From positions 1 through 64,000 of the forward strand of contig CALXIO010000003.1 of the NCBI GenBank assembly GCA_944388385.1: DNA of 64,000 nt, in the 5' to 3' direction. The notes under the pieces are model-generated. The model ran no database searches. It was not told where the DNA came from and saw nothing but the letters and a program-made list of their open reading frames with translations. The translations under genes were made by a program, and so were the position numbers. Shown here piece by piece: positions 35,947 through 45,056 of this stretch (its first letter is position 1; every line of letters starts with the position of its first letter). The DNA is from an uncultured Ruminiclostridium sp. Lineage in GTDB: Bacteria; Bacillota; Clostridia; Oscillospirales; Ruminococcaceae.

Positions 35947-37284
35947 TTAACCGATCTTTGCTTCAAGTGCCGCCTTAGCATCCTCATAACCGGGCTTGCC
36001 AAGTAAAGCAAACATATTCTTCTTGTAGCTTTCAACACCGGGCTGGTTAAAGGGATTTACACCCAGTAAATAGCCTGATACTGCACAAGCAAGCTCAAAG
36101 AAGTAAATAAGATAGCCAAGCTCATATTCATTTACCTCAGGCATTTCAAGTACCATATTGGGTGTACCGCCCTCAGTATGTGCAATAATTGTACCCTCAT
36201 AAGCCTTCTGGTTTACAACAGACATATTCTGGTTTGAAAGGAAGTTAAGTCCGTCGCCGTTTGTGGGATCATTCTTTAAGAACAGATCCTTCTGGGGCTT
36301 AGCTATATGTACAACTGTTTCAAATAAGATCTTAGAGCCATCCTGGATAAACTGACCGAGTGAATGTAAGTCAGTGGAGAAGGTAGCCGCAGAGGGGAAT
36401 AAGCCCTTGCCGTCCTTGCCCTCGCTCTCGCCGAACAACTGCTTGAACCATTCGCACATCATTACAAATGAGTTTTCATAAGCGATAAGCATTTCAGCCT
36501 TGTAGCCCTTGTTGTAAAGGATATTACGAAGTGCCGCATACTTGTAGCAGTCGTTCTTTTCAAGATCACATTCAGCAAAATCAGCTCTTGCAGCTGCCGC
36601 ACCGTTCATAAGTGCATCAATATCACAGCCTGCACAGGCAATAGGTAAAAGACCTACTGCTGTAAGCACTGAAAATCTGCCGCCTACATCATCGGGAATA
36701 ACAAAGGTTTCATAGCCCTTTGCATCAGATAATTCCTTAAGTGTGCCCTTAGCCTTATCTGTAGTAGCATAGATACGTGCCTTAGCACCCTCCTCGCCGT
36801 ACTTTTCTTCAAGCATTTCTCTGAATACTCTGAAGGCAAGTGCAGGCTCGGTTGTAGTACCGGACTTGGAAATAATATTTACTGAAAAATCCTTGTCCTT
36901 AACTATTTCAATAATTTCGCTTAAATATGTAGGACTGATGCTGTTACCTACAAAGTAAATCTGAGGTGTGTCCTTGCAAAGTGAATTATAAAGAGTTGAT
37001 CTTAATAATTCAATAGCTGCTCTTGCACCTAAGTAAGATCCGCCGATACCGATAACAAGAAGAACATCGCTGTCTGACTTAATCTTCTCAGCAGCCTTCT
37101 TGATACGGGCAAATTCTTCCTTGTCATAGTTTACGGGAAGATCAACCCAGCCTAAAAAGTCGTTACCGAGGCCACTCTTGTTTACAATCTGCTCATGTGC
37201 AGCCTTTACAAGAGGAGCCATGCCCTTAAGCTCGTCTTCGTTGACAACACCTTTTAAGTATCTGTCATTAAGTTTAATAGCCAT
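35947..37284 (-). CDS. pgi: Glucose-6-phosphate isomerase
   Basis: The 445-residue cytoplasmic enzyme interconverts glucose 6-phosphate and fructose 6-phosphate in glycolysis. It starts [20 protein letters not shown]. Sugar-binding and catalytic motifs are [42 protein letters not shown], and [13 protein letters not shown] near the end with the conserved Gln/Lys. I chose ATG 37284 because GGAGAG is just upstream; the longer frame to 37338 is an unlikely leader. The promoter is at 37370-37398. The P-loop gene downstream may be co-transcribed. Confidence 0.97.
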   Translation of the reverse strand: MAIKLNDRYLKGVVNEDELKGMAPLVKAAHEQIVNKSGLGNDFLGWVDLPVNYDKEEFARIKKAAEKIKSDSDVLLVIGIGGSYLGARAAIELLRSTLYNSLCKDTPQIYFVGNSISPTYLSEIIEIVKDKDFSVNIISKSGTTTEPALAFRVFREMLEEKYGEEGAKARIYATTDKAKGTLKELSDAKGYETFVIPDDVGGRFSVLTAVGLLPIACAGCDIDALMNGAAAARADFAECDLEKNDCYKYAALRNILYNKGYKAEMLIAYENSFVMMCEWFKQLFGESEGKDGKGLFPSAATFSTDLHSLGQFIQDGSKILFETVVHIAKPQKDLFLKNDPTNGDGLNFLSNQNMSVVNQKAYEGTIIAHTEGGTPNMVLEMPEVNEYELGYLIYFFELACAVSGYLLGVNPFNQPGVESYKKNMFALLGKPGYEDAKAALEAKIG

Positions 37285-37369
37285 TTTATACTCTCCATTC
37301 TTTCTCTTTTCTTTTTGTCCAAACACATAAAACAGCATACCTGTTATACCGGCACACTATTCATTTAAT

Positions 37370-37398
37370 ATTATAGCGAAAACCGGACAATTTTTCAA
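37370..37398 (-). promoter_or_regulatory. Promoter of pgi
   Basis: On the minus strand TTGAAA (37393-37398), 17 bases and TATAAT (37370-37375), about 85 bases before the pgi ATG. Confidence 0.75.
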
Positions 37399-37468
37399 GG
37401 TGTTTTACAGATAACTAACACTTTTGTAGAAATACAATAAAATGCTGTGTAAAATTTATGCAAAATTA

Positions 37469-38611
37469 CTAAAAGCTAAATATTTCCCTTAGTATCATCA
37501 AAAAGCAGTTGATAAAGGTAAGCTCCTCCACCTCATATACTGTCACAATATCCGAGGTAAACACCGGATTATTGTCAAGATAGGCAACTATCATTCCTGC
37601 TGTGTGTCCGGATTTTACCGGGGCTTGAAGAAATGGCTCTGTGCTGTATTTATATTCAATGTCCCCGGCTCTGCCCTTAGGTATAATTATAGGGTAAAAC
37701 TGCTTTACCCTCAGGGAAGTGGATTTATCCATTCCGGATATTACCTGAATGTTTTCCGGCATTTCATCCGTTACCGCAGGACGATATATTTCAAATCCGT
37801 TAAAGCCATAGTCAAGAAGCTCTCTGCATATGGTAAATCTCTCCTCACTTTCCTTACTGCCAAGGGTCACAGCGCAAAGGGTCATATTTCCTCTTTTTGC
37901 CCATACCGCAAGACAAGCCCCTGCATTGTCGGTAGTACCGGTCTTGCCTCCCATAAGTCCCTCATATTTATCTATCAGCTTGTTTGTATTTAAAAGCTGG
38001 GTGGCTCTTTCTCCCTCCCTTACATAATCAAGCCTTGTCATAAAGAATGTATCATAATAATTATATTGTGAAAATTCCCCGCACAAAATTGAAATATCAT
38101 AGGCGGTGCTGTAATGGTTATCATCATCATAGCCTACACAGTTCTGATAGTGGGTGTTTAGCATACCAAGGCTTGAAGCCTTACTGTTCATCATGGAAAC
38201 AAATTCCTCCTCGCTTCCGGCTATATGCTCACATAACGCCACACAGGCATCATTTGCGGAGGATATCACCACGGATTTTATAAGCTCCCCGGCGGTGAGT
38301 GTTTCCCCCGGCTCCAGCCATATTACAGACCCGTCCATGGATGAGGCATACTCGGAGCAGGTTATTTCATCCTCAAAGGATAATTCTCCTGCCTTTATAT
38401 ATTCCGCCCATATAAGCATACACATCAGCTTAGTTACTGATGCTATGGGAAGCCTTTCCTGTTCATTTTCCGAATAAAGCACAGTGCCGGTGTTACATTC
38501 GGTAACTATCATCGCCTCAGCCCTGTTTTCGTATTCCCCCTGGCTGTAAGCATTAAGGGTAAATACGGACATAAAAATACTGAATACAAGTAAAAAGCGT
38601 AAAAATTTCAT
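37469..38611 (-). CDS. D-alanyl-D-alanine carboxypeptidase (DacF/DacB type)
   Basis: The 380-residue exported penicillin-binding protein trims the terminal D-Ala from peptidoglycan pentapeptides. A signal peptide spans about residues 1-23. The catalytic motifs of peptidase family S11 are intact: S58-V-T-K61 (SxxK), S118-A-N120 (SxN) and K223-T-G (KTG). A C-terminal beta domain (about 260-350) and a hydrophobic or amphipathic tail (LTFINCFLMILREIFSF) follow, which can hold it to the membrane. It lies directly downstream of the fused DD-peptidase/MurF-like gene, separated by a terminator. Sporulation-type DacF or DacB is possible; I did not separate them. Confidence 0.9.
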   Translation of the reverse strand: MKFLRFLLVFSIFMSVFTLNAYSQGEYENRAEAMIVTECNTGTVLYSENEQERLPIASVTKLMCMLIWAEYIKAGELSFEDEITCSEYASSMDGSVIWLEPGETLTAGELIKSVVISSANDACVALCEHIAGSEEEFVSMMNSKASSLGMLNTHYQNCVGYDDDNHYSTAYDISILCGEFSQYNYYDTFFMTRLDYVREGERATQLLNTNKLIDKYEGLMGGKTGTTDNAGACLAVWAKRGNMTLCAVTLGSKESEERFTICRELLDYGFNGFEIYRPAVTDEMPENIQVISGMDKSTSLRVKQFYPIIIPKGRAGDIEYKYSTEPFLQAPVKSGHTAGMIVAYLDNNPVFTSDIVTVYEVEELTFINCFLMILREIFSF

Positions 38612-38666
38612 AGCTTATCCCTCCCGGGAAAAGTATATGAAAAAATCCCTCTGAATAGAATAAAAA

Positions 38667-38688
38667 TCCCCTTTCCAAAGAAAGGGGA
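38667..38688 (-). terminator. Terminator of the DD-peptidase-like/MurF-like fusion gene
   Basis: TCCCCTTTC (38667-38675) and GAAAGGGGA (38680-38688) form a 9-base-pair stem with loop CAAA; TTTTTA follows on the minus strand. Confidence 0.85.
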
Positions 38689-38694
38689 TAGTGA

Positions 38695-40899
38695 TTATCT
38701 GATATTTTCCAGTACCTCATCAAGGCCGCTTTCCGGAGAGCCTCTTAAAAGCACAGCGTCGCCGCTTTTGGTATTAAGTCTTAAAAATTCCGAAAGGGCA
38801 GAGGGGGTTTCAAGGCAGAGCACAAACTTCTGCTTTAAATCCACGGTTTTGAAAATTTCCTTGGGAATTTCACCGTAGCATACAGCAATATCAATAGGAC
38901 ACTTATTTATAAGGGTACCTACCTTGCGGTACATTTCTCTCTGGTGATTTTCTTCAGAGCCTATATCCGCAAATACTGCAATTCTCTTTGCGCCCTCTTC
39001 CAGCTTTGAAAGGCAGAGCTTTTTAATTCCGGCACTTACGCTTTCGTTTGTATCGTTGACAAAGTCATAAATAAGCATTGTGCCATTTTCGTTTTTCTCC
39101 ACATTAAGACCGGAGGACTTACGAAATCTCTGTAAAGCCTCCACTATGGTTTCCGGCTCGTAGCCCATAATCTCACCCAAAGCAAAGCAGGCAAGAGCCT
39201 GATATACTCCGTGCTTATCGTCCATGGAAAGCTCAATGTGATAGCTTCCCGTACCGGTTACTATATCAAAGCTTATGGTATCTCTTCCGAGGGAAATATT
39301 ATCTGCGTAATAGTCCGCCGCCTTATTGTCAACGCCTATTGTGATAACATCCTGACCGATGGAGAAAATTCCTGCCAGGTTTTTATCATCTATGTTGATA
39401 ATAACCGCACCGGATTCATTCATGCCCTTGCAGATCTTCAGCTTTTCTTCAATAAACTGTTCCTTATTTAAATTTCTGGGATTTTTTGAGGCTACCGTAC
39501 TTGTAAATACCGCCACATCAAAGCCTATTACCTTAGCTACCTTTTCCACATTTCCCGATTCATTACAGGAAACATTTATAACCGCCGCCTCAGTATCGGC
39601 CTGGGCTGAAAGCACTGCCTTCAGCATACCGTTGTAATTATCATCCACAAATCCGGATTTAACTACACCCATGGATCTTGCTATAAGCTGCTCCATCATA
39701 TTTATGGGATTTATCTTTTCCGGACAGTCAAGTATACCGATAGTCCACATACCGAGCTTGGTTTTAATAAGCCTTGCAAGTGAAGCCTTTGCCGCTTCAA
39801 GATCATCCACCACAATGCAGGGAAGTCCCGAAACCAAGGTCTTGCATATAATAAGTGATGCGCCCTTTTCAACAGTGGCTCTTGCACTTTCTGTATCCTC
39901 AGCAAAGTAGGCACATCCGGGCTTTACCTTATTTTTGCCGAAGGTGGCATGGGTAATACCGCATTCTCCTGCATTTCTCTGGGCAGGGTGAAGTGCATCG
40001 CATATTTCGGTTACCGTAAGGAATGTTTTTTGCTCAGAGGAGCTTTCACTTGTTTTTGTAGCGCCGTTTAAAGCATCAAAATTATCAAAGGTGAAGTTAA
40101 ACAGGGTAATAGCATCATAAAAGGCATATTTCATCTGCTTTGTATTTTCTGCACCTAAGATAATGGCAATTACCTCTTCCCCGTTTTTACCCTTAGGGGG
40201 CAGGGCAGAGCAGGCAAGGCAGGACTTTGAACGGGCTGTGTAGCCACTCTTGATACCGATAGCGGTTTCATAGCGGTATCTTCTGTTCTGAACATTTACC
40301 AGCAGGTTTGTATTCTGTATGGTTCTTTCCTCGCTCTTGTTGGTAGCGGCGATAGTATATTTATCTGTGGCGGCTATCATTCTGAAGGTGCGGTTTGTCA
40401 TACAGTACCTGCAGATAACAGCCATATCGTATGCGGTGGAGAATTGCTCAGCGGTAAATCCGCCCTTTTCGTCTGTAATGGTGGTTTCGGAAGCACCGAT
40501 GGACCTTGCCTTCTGCTCCATAAGTGAAGTAAACTTATCCTTGTCGCCGCTTATATATTCAGCTAAGGCAAACATGGAGTCATTTGCTGATACCAGCATC
40601 ATGGAATATATAAGGTCAAGAACGGAAAAGCTCTCTCCCTCCACCAGATTTATGGAGGCAGAACCCTTCCACTTTGATATTTCATCAATAACTGTCTTTG
40701 ATATGGTTACCTTGTCATTGAGATTGCACTTTTCAAGGGCGATAATTGAGGCAAGTATTTTAGTAAGAAATGCCGGATACATTTTCAGCCTGGAATTTTT
40801 CTCAAGAAGTATCTTGCCTTCATTCTGAGTGACTACAATAGCCGCCTGGGCATTTATCTGAGGCATCTCTATCTTTTCAACTGTCTTTGTTTCCGCCAT
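38695..40899 (-). CDS. Fusion of DD-carboxypeptidase-like and MurF-like domains, both lacking catalytic signatures
   Basis: The 734-residue protein has two parts. Residues about 15-270 follow the S11 DD-peptidase fold: YPAFLTKILASII (SxxK region), VSANDSMFALAEY (SxN) and IGIKSGYTARSK (KSG for KTG). The catalytic serine is Phe44 in FLTK. Residues about 295-734 follow MurF: GKNKVKPGCAYFA, the domain-1/2 junction CIVVDDLEAAKASLARLIK, and the domain-3 stretches DFVNDTNESVSAGIKKL and IAVFADIGSEE. The ATP loop (GxxGKT/S expected) is TIGILDCPEKINPI. Neither active site looks functional. No signal peptide is present, so the peptidase-like half would stay in the cytoplasm. I chose ATG 40899 (MAETKTVEK); its ribosome site GAAAGG is nine bases away. 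A regulatory or scaffold role in cell-wall synthesis is an inference. It shares strand and neighbourhood with the active carboxypeptidase. Confidence 0.8.
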   Translation of the reverse strand: MAETKTVEKIEMPQINAQAAIVVTQNEGKILLEKNSRLKMYPAFLTKILASIIALEKCNLNDKVTISKTVIDEISKWKGSASINLVEGESFSVLDLIYSMMLVSANDSMFALAEYISGDKDKFTSLMEQKARSIGASETTITDEKGGFTAEQFSTAYDMAVICRYCMTNRTFRMIAATDKYTIAATNKSEERTIQNTNLLVNVQNRRYRYETAIGIKSGYTARSKSCLACSALPPKGKNGEEVIAIILGAENTKQMKYAFYDAITLFNFTFDNFDALNGATKTSESSSEQKTFLTVTEICDALHPAQRNAGECGITHATFGKNKVKPGCAYFAEDTESARATVEKGASLIICKTLVSGLPCIVVDDLEAAKASLARLIKTKLGMWTIGILDCPEKINPINMMEQLIARSMGVVKSGFVDDNYNGMLKAVLSAQADTEAAVINVSCNESGNVEKVAKVIGFDVAVFTSTVASKNPRNLNKEQFIEEKLKICKGMNESGAVIINIDDKNLAGIFSIGQDVITIGVDNKAADYYADNISLGRDTISFDIVTGTGSYHIELSMDDKHGVYQALACFALGEIMGYEPETIVEALQRFRKSSGLNVEKNENGTMLIYDFVNDTNESVSAGIKKLCLSKLEEGAKRIAVFADIGSEENHQREMYRKVGTLINKCPIDIAVCYGEIPKEIFKTVDLKQKFVLCLETPSALSEFLRLNTKSGDAVLLRGSPESGLDEVLENIR

Positions 40900-40958
40900 A
40901 TTCATCTTCCTTTCTTGTAGCATCTTTATCCGATAAACTAATATCGTCATATTATCAT

Positions 40959-40988
40959 ATTATATAGTATAAATATCTCCCGTGACAA
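40959..40988 (-). promoter_or_regulatory. Promoter of the fusion gene
   Basis: On the minus strand TTGTCA (40983-40988), 18 bases and TATAAT (40959-40964), about 60 bases before the start. Confidence 0.6.
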
Positions 40989-41165
40989 AAAGAAGATATT
41001 TTTGTAATCATATTACCACAATTAAAATTATACTACTAAAACAGTAAATTTTCAACCTTTTGCGGAAATTTTGACAATACAAAAATAGCTCAATTTTTTG
41101 TATATTTTACACAAAAGTTTATAAACTTTTCGTAAAATCTTTCATAGTATTTTTTAAGGATAGTA

Positions 41166-41194
41166 TTGACAAAATTGACTATTGGGTCTATAAT
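41166..41194 (+). promoter_or_regulatory. Promoter of the surface protein gene
   Basis: TTGACA (41166-41171), 17 bases and TATAAT (41189-41194): full consensus, 132 bases before the chosen ATG, so the transcript has a long leader. Confidence 0.85.
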
Positions 41195-41325
41195 ACAGAT
41201 AAATAGATATGGTCATAATTGCGCCCTTTAACGCTTCAAAAGGTGAACCTTTAAAAGACTGTATCCTTTCGGGAGAATTATTTATGAATAATAATTCGTG
41301 TTTCTGATCCATAATGAGGATTATG
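41195..41325 (+). other. Long 5' leader of the surface protein gene with a possible short upstream frame
   Basis: About 120 bases separate promoter and start. They include an open frame 41209-41307 (33 codons, starting MVIIAPFNASKGEP) without an evident ribosome site. I could not match a known riboswitch. The 40951-41165 stretch left of it is AT-rich and holds only promoters. Confidence 0.35.
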
Positions 41326-42965
41326 ATGAAAAACATAAGCGCTAACGGCTACACAGCTAATGAGCAGCTTACAGCAAGACTGAGAATACTCAGAAAGATT
41401 ATTGCATTTGTATTTGCAATAAATCTTATCATTGTTCGTCTTCTCGGCGGTTTTGCCACCGAAGCAAACATCAACTTCCAGAGCTTTGCTGCTGAAAACG
41501 GTGTAGCACAAACCTATTATACGGAAAACGTATACCAGACAGAGTTACCCTCTGTTCTTTCCGATACAGAGTTTAGCGAAACAGTTGAGTCTGACCAGTC
41601 TGCGGTTTATGACAAGATGATCGGTGACGTATATAACGATGTATTCGGATATGCAGCAGATTTCAACCTCTTTACCGAGGGCGACTGCAAAATCACACAG
41701 GCTGACTGCGGCGGCCGTATGGCTGTAGGCGGCGACCTTGATGTTACTGCTAACGGCGGTTGGTATGACATCAACACACAGAACAGAGACAGCCGTACAG
41801 ATCCCGATGCTGCAGCTTCTCTTATCGTAGGCGGTACTGCTAACGTTCTTATGAACGAAGGTAACGTATGGGCTAACAACCTCGGCAACTTCAACCACAA
41901 CATGAGAGGCCAGGTAGTTGTAGGCGGTATAGGCAGCGAGGATTCAAAGTTCAGCTTTGAAAAGGCATTCGAGCAGCTCCGTGCTTCTTCTGAGCACCTT
42001 GCATCACTTCCTGCAAACGGCACATACAGCGGTTACGGTTATGTTGAGCTTAACGGCTATGAGAAGATAAATGTATTTACCTTCACAGCTGAAGAGTGGA
42101 ACAACATGGTAGGTACATCAAATAACTTTGAGCTTAAGATCAATGTTCCCGAGGGATCAAAGATACTTATCAACATTGTAGGCGGCGACGAGAACACAAC
42201 TCTTAACCTTTGCCTCCACACCATTCTTAACGCACACAGATCCAGTCCACACAGGACTTCGGTGATATGCTCTTCAACGTAACAGATGCCGGAACAGTAA
42301 ATATCAATGGCTTCAATGGTTCTATCCTTGCTCCTAACTCTGAGGTTAAGGGCTTAGGCGGACACCAGCACGGCCAGATAATCTGCCAGAGCTTCGAGGG
42401 AAGCACTGAGTTTGGTATGTCCGATTTCGATCAGCCCGAAGCTGATGATGATTTCGATTTCGGCGATACAGATACTGACACAGACACAGATACTGACACA
42501 GATACTGACACAGATACTGACACAGACACAGACACAGATACAGATACTGACACAGACACAGATACTGATACAGACACAGATACTGATACAGACACAGATA
42601 CCGATACTGACATAGACACAGACACAGACACAGACACAGATACTGACACAGATGAGGATGTTGAGCCCGAGCCCGAGCCTGTAGTTGATGATGAGGTTGA
42701 AGAAGTACCTCCCACAATCACAGACGGCGGTGAAGTTGAAAATGTTCCTCCTGCAACTGACGGCGGCGACGTTGAAAACGTTCCTCCCACAGAAGATGAG
42801 GAGTTCACATTTGACGATACAACACCTCAGGGTGAAAAGCCCGACAACCCGGATACAGGTGTAGGCCTTGAGGGTGCAGGTGCTATCGGCGCATTCGCAG
42901 CAGCTGCTGCAGCAGGCGTAATTCTTGCGGCTAAGAACAAGAAGAAGTCTGAGGAAGAAGAATAA
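41326..42965 (+). pseudogene. Frameshifted sortase-type surface protein: choice-of-anchor A domain, Asp-Thr repeat, NPDTG anchor
   Basis: Two overlapping frames (to 42282, and from about 42228 to 42965) read as one 547-residue protein if one base is added near 42232. AACGCACACAG then becomes AACGGCACACAG and reads ILNGTQIQSTQDFGDMLFN. Parts in order: signal segment (FVFAINLIIVRLLGGFATEA), a choice-of-anchor A domain (about 85-370, ending GFNGSILAPNSEVKGLGGHQ), 31 Asp-Thr pairs, three imperfect GGxVENVPP repeats, and an NPDTG sortase-like motif. A membrane span and Lys/Glu tail close it. It should be linked to the cell wall. I chose ATG 41326, behind GAGGA. The very acidic repeat may bind calcium or act as a stalk (inference). 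The frameshift may be real (phase variation) or an assembly error. Confidence 0.75.
42465..42650 (+). repeat. Six-base microsatellite encoding Asp-Thr repeats
   Basis: About 31 tandem copies of GAYACN (GATACA, GATACT, GACACA) encode (Asp-Thr)n with one Ile exception. The third bases vary in an irregular order, so the repeat is not perfectly uniform at DNA level. Such tracts change length by slippage in whole units, which keeps the frame. Confidence 0.95.
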
Positions 42966-42985
42966 TTCCTGAATTAAATAAAATA

Positions 42986-43005
42986 GGGTGCAGGAAGCTG
43001 CACCC
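42986..43005 (+). terminator. Terminator of the surface protein gene
   Basis: GGGTGCAG and CTGCACCC form an 8-base-pair stem with loop GAAG, followed by TTGTTTT. Confidence 0.75.
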
Positions 43006-43025
43006 TTGTTTTATGCAAAAAAATA

Positions 43026-43046
43026 AAGCCTGTAAAATACAGGCTT
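43026..43046 (-). terminator. Terminator of the ClC channel gene
   Basis: AAGCCTGTA (43026-43034) and TACAGGCTT (43038-43046) form a 9-base-pair stem; on the minus strand TATTTTTTTG follows. Confidence 0.8.
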
Positions 43047-43057
43047 TTTATTATTGC

Positions 43058-44320
43058 TTATTTTGTATGTCTGTTTATAAATTTGCTGTGAAGCTTTGAG
43101 TACATAATTTTCTGTCCGGTATAAAGTCCGTAGTAGCCGGATAATATATAACTTACCGAGCAGGCGGCGGTAAAGAACAAAATTCCCTCTCCGCCGAAAA
43201 GCTCAATGCTTAAAAACAGGGAAGTGACGGGGCAGTTTACAACTCCGCAGAAGAATGCCACAAGTCCCATAGCAGCACAAAATTGTGGGGGAAGTCCTAT
43301 AAGGCTTCCGAACAGATTTCCGAAGGTAGCCCCGATAAAGAAGGAGGGAACTATCTCACCGCCCTTAAATCCACAGCTTATGGTAATAACGGTAAAGATG
43401 AGCTTTAATATAAATGCCTCCGGCCGGGAAGTACCCGAAAGGGCATTGTTTATAATATCCATACCGGTGCCGTTATAATCAGTACCGAATATCATTGTCA
43501 GAATTACTACAACAGCACCGCCGGCAAAAATCTTTATATAGTCATTTTTTACCTTTTCCTTAAGCACCCCGGACAGCTTATGCATAGACCAGCAGAAAAC
43601 TATACTAAGTACTGCTGTACAAGCCCCAAGGAGCATAGATCCCCCGAGAGTAAGCATATTCATTTCCGGGAATACTATTTCATATAAAAGGGGCTCAACC
43701 CCAAGAAAGGTAGCTATCAGAAATGCTATTATAGCCGCAAAAAAGCAGGGAACTATGGCGGTGTAGTAAAATACGCCAACGCTTATTACCTCCATGGCAA
43801 AAAACGTGGCGGTAACCGGTGTGCAAAAAAGTGCGGAGAATAAACCACTCATACCGCACATAATAAGCATGGTGGATTCTCTTTCGTCCATTTTAAGCAG
43901 TCTTGCAAGCTCAGCCGACAGTCCGCCGCCTATTTGTAATGCTGCACCCTCTCTTCCTGCAGAGCCGCCGAAAAGGTGGGTAATAAAGGCGGATACGAAT
44001 ATAAGGGGCGCCATTCTTACCGGAATTTTTGCCTCAGTGCGGATAGAGGATATAACTATATTAGTACCCGGGTCATTTTTAAGTCCGCATATATGATATA
44101 AAAACACAATTCCCAGACCCGCTACGGGAAGAAAATAAATAAGCACCTCATTTTCCGTTCTTACCTTTGTGGCAAGCTCCATTACCATGTGAAAGGCAGT
44201 ACCGGTAATACCGCAGAGTATTCCGATAATACCTGACAATAACAACCATTTAAAAAATGTACGTAATGTTATGTAAATTCTTTCAGAACGGATAAATACA
44301 GGCTTTAAGAAATTTTTCAT
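43058..44320 (-). CDS. ClC-family chloride channel or transporter
   Basis: The 420-residue membrane protein has ClC features. FGGSAGREGAALQIGGGLSAELA carries the GREG motif with its gating glutamate. FKGGEIVPSFFIGATFGNLFG replaces the classical GxFxP loop, and about ten or more hydrophobic segments are present. It has no CBS domains. ClC proteins exchange chloride for protons or conduct chloride or fluoride; which applies is not clear from these motifs. I prefer ATG 44320 (MKNFLKPVF), with GGTGATAATT upstream; 44332 is the alternative. It is a single-gene unit divergent from the oadG-oadB operon. Confidence 0.85.
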   Translation of the reverse strand: MKNFLKPVFIRSERIYITLRTFFKWLLLSGIIGILCGITGTAFHMVMELATKVRTENEVLIYFLPVAGLGIVFLYHICGLKNDPGTNIVISSIRTEAKIPVRMAPLIFVSAFITHLFGGSAGREGAALQIGGGLSAELARLLKMDERESTMLIMCGMSGLFSALFCTPVTATFFAMEVISVGVFYYTAIVPCFFAAIIAFLIATFLGVEPLLYEIVFPEMNMLTLGGSMLLGACTAVLSIVFCWSMHKLSGVLKEKVKNDYIKIFAGGAVVVILTMIFGTDYNGTGMDIINNALSGTSRPEAFILKLIFTVITISCGFKGGEIVPSFFIGATFGNLFGSLIGLPPQFCAAMGLVAFFCGVVNCPVTSLFLSIELFGGEGILFFTAACSVSYILSGYYGLYTGQKIMYSKLHSKFINRHTK

Positions 44321-44495
44321 AATTATCACCATTTGCTTTCTGTAGTCATAATTGTAGCATATCTAAGGTGATTTGTAAAGGAAAAAAGGACTTTATCGGT
44401 AATTTTGGGGCGGTTTATAACAAATGCCTAAAAATAAACTAAAAATCCCTTGAAATATGGCGAAAATTTTGTTAAAAAATCCACAAAGAAATACA

Positions 44496-44524
44496 TTGAA
44501 TTTACCGGAGGTTTATTGTATAAT
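44496..44524 (+). promoter_or_regulatory. Promoter of the oadG-oadB operon
   Basis: TTGAAT (44496-44501), 17 bases and TATAAT (44519-44524), about 85 bases before oadG. Confidence 0.75.
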
Positions 44525-44610
44525 TATATTAGCTTTATGCGGTCTTTTGACTGCATATACCGTGACGGAACTTTTGCCACGGAAACTTAAAAAGAAACGG
44601 AGAGAAGCAC

Positions 44611-45033
44611 ATGGATAATTTATTGCAGGTTATGGCAATAATTACGGAGGAAACCGCCTCCCAGAATATGGCCGGCATGTGGGCAACAGTTATCACCGGT
44701 CTTGTAGTAGTATTCCTCATTCTTGCTTTACTTATCTTTTTACTTTCCATTATAAGCTGGGTAAGTAGATTAGGCGAAAAGAAAGAAAAGAAAAACGAGC
44801 CTGAGGTAAAGGCAGCCCCCGCACCGACACCGGCAGCACCGGTTATTGAGGAAGCTGTTATTGAGGAAGAAGAGGACGACGCTGAAATTATCGCAGTTAT
44901 CTCTGCGGCAATTGCGGCATACTCTGCTCAGGACGGCAACAATTATGTAGTAAAGAGAATTAAGCGTTCAGAAAAGCAGCCTCGTTCAAGCTGGGGTAAT
45001 GCAGGTGTTCAGGAAAACACCAGACCCTTCTGA
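44611..45033 (+). CDS. oadG: Sodium-pump decarboxylase gamma subunit (OadG/MmdD type)
   Basis: The 140-residue protein has one membrane span (about 25-52, ATVITGLVVVFLILALLIFLL). An Ala/Pro linker (APAPTPAAP) and an acidic stretch follow. The conserved C-terminal block ISAAIAAYSAQDGNNYVVKR is then present, as in OadG. The gamma subunit holds the membrane-bound and soluble parts of sodium-exporting decarboxylases together. GGAGAGAAGC precedes ATG 44611. It is translated just before the beta subunit (23 bases). No alpha (carboxyltransferase) or biotin carrier gene is here; they may be elsewhere. Confidence 0.87.
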   Translation: MDNLLQVMAIITEETASQNMAGMWATVITGLVVVFLILALLIFLLSIISWVSRLGEKKEKKNEPEVKAAPAPTPAAPVIEEAVIEEEEDDAEIIAVISAAIAAYSAQDGNNYVVKRIKRSEKQPRSSWGNAGVQENTRPF

Positions 45034-45056
45034 CAGACTGAGAAAAGGAGATTAAA

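Noticed and set aside
41200..41325. Possible cyclic-di-GMP riboswitch in the surface-protein leader
   Set aside because: I could not find the conserved core motifs of either known class.
42346..42808. Long open frames antisense to and in other frames of the Asp-Thr repeat
   Set aside because: Simple-sequence artefacts of the six-base repeat.
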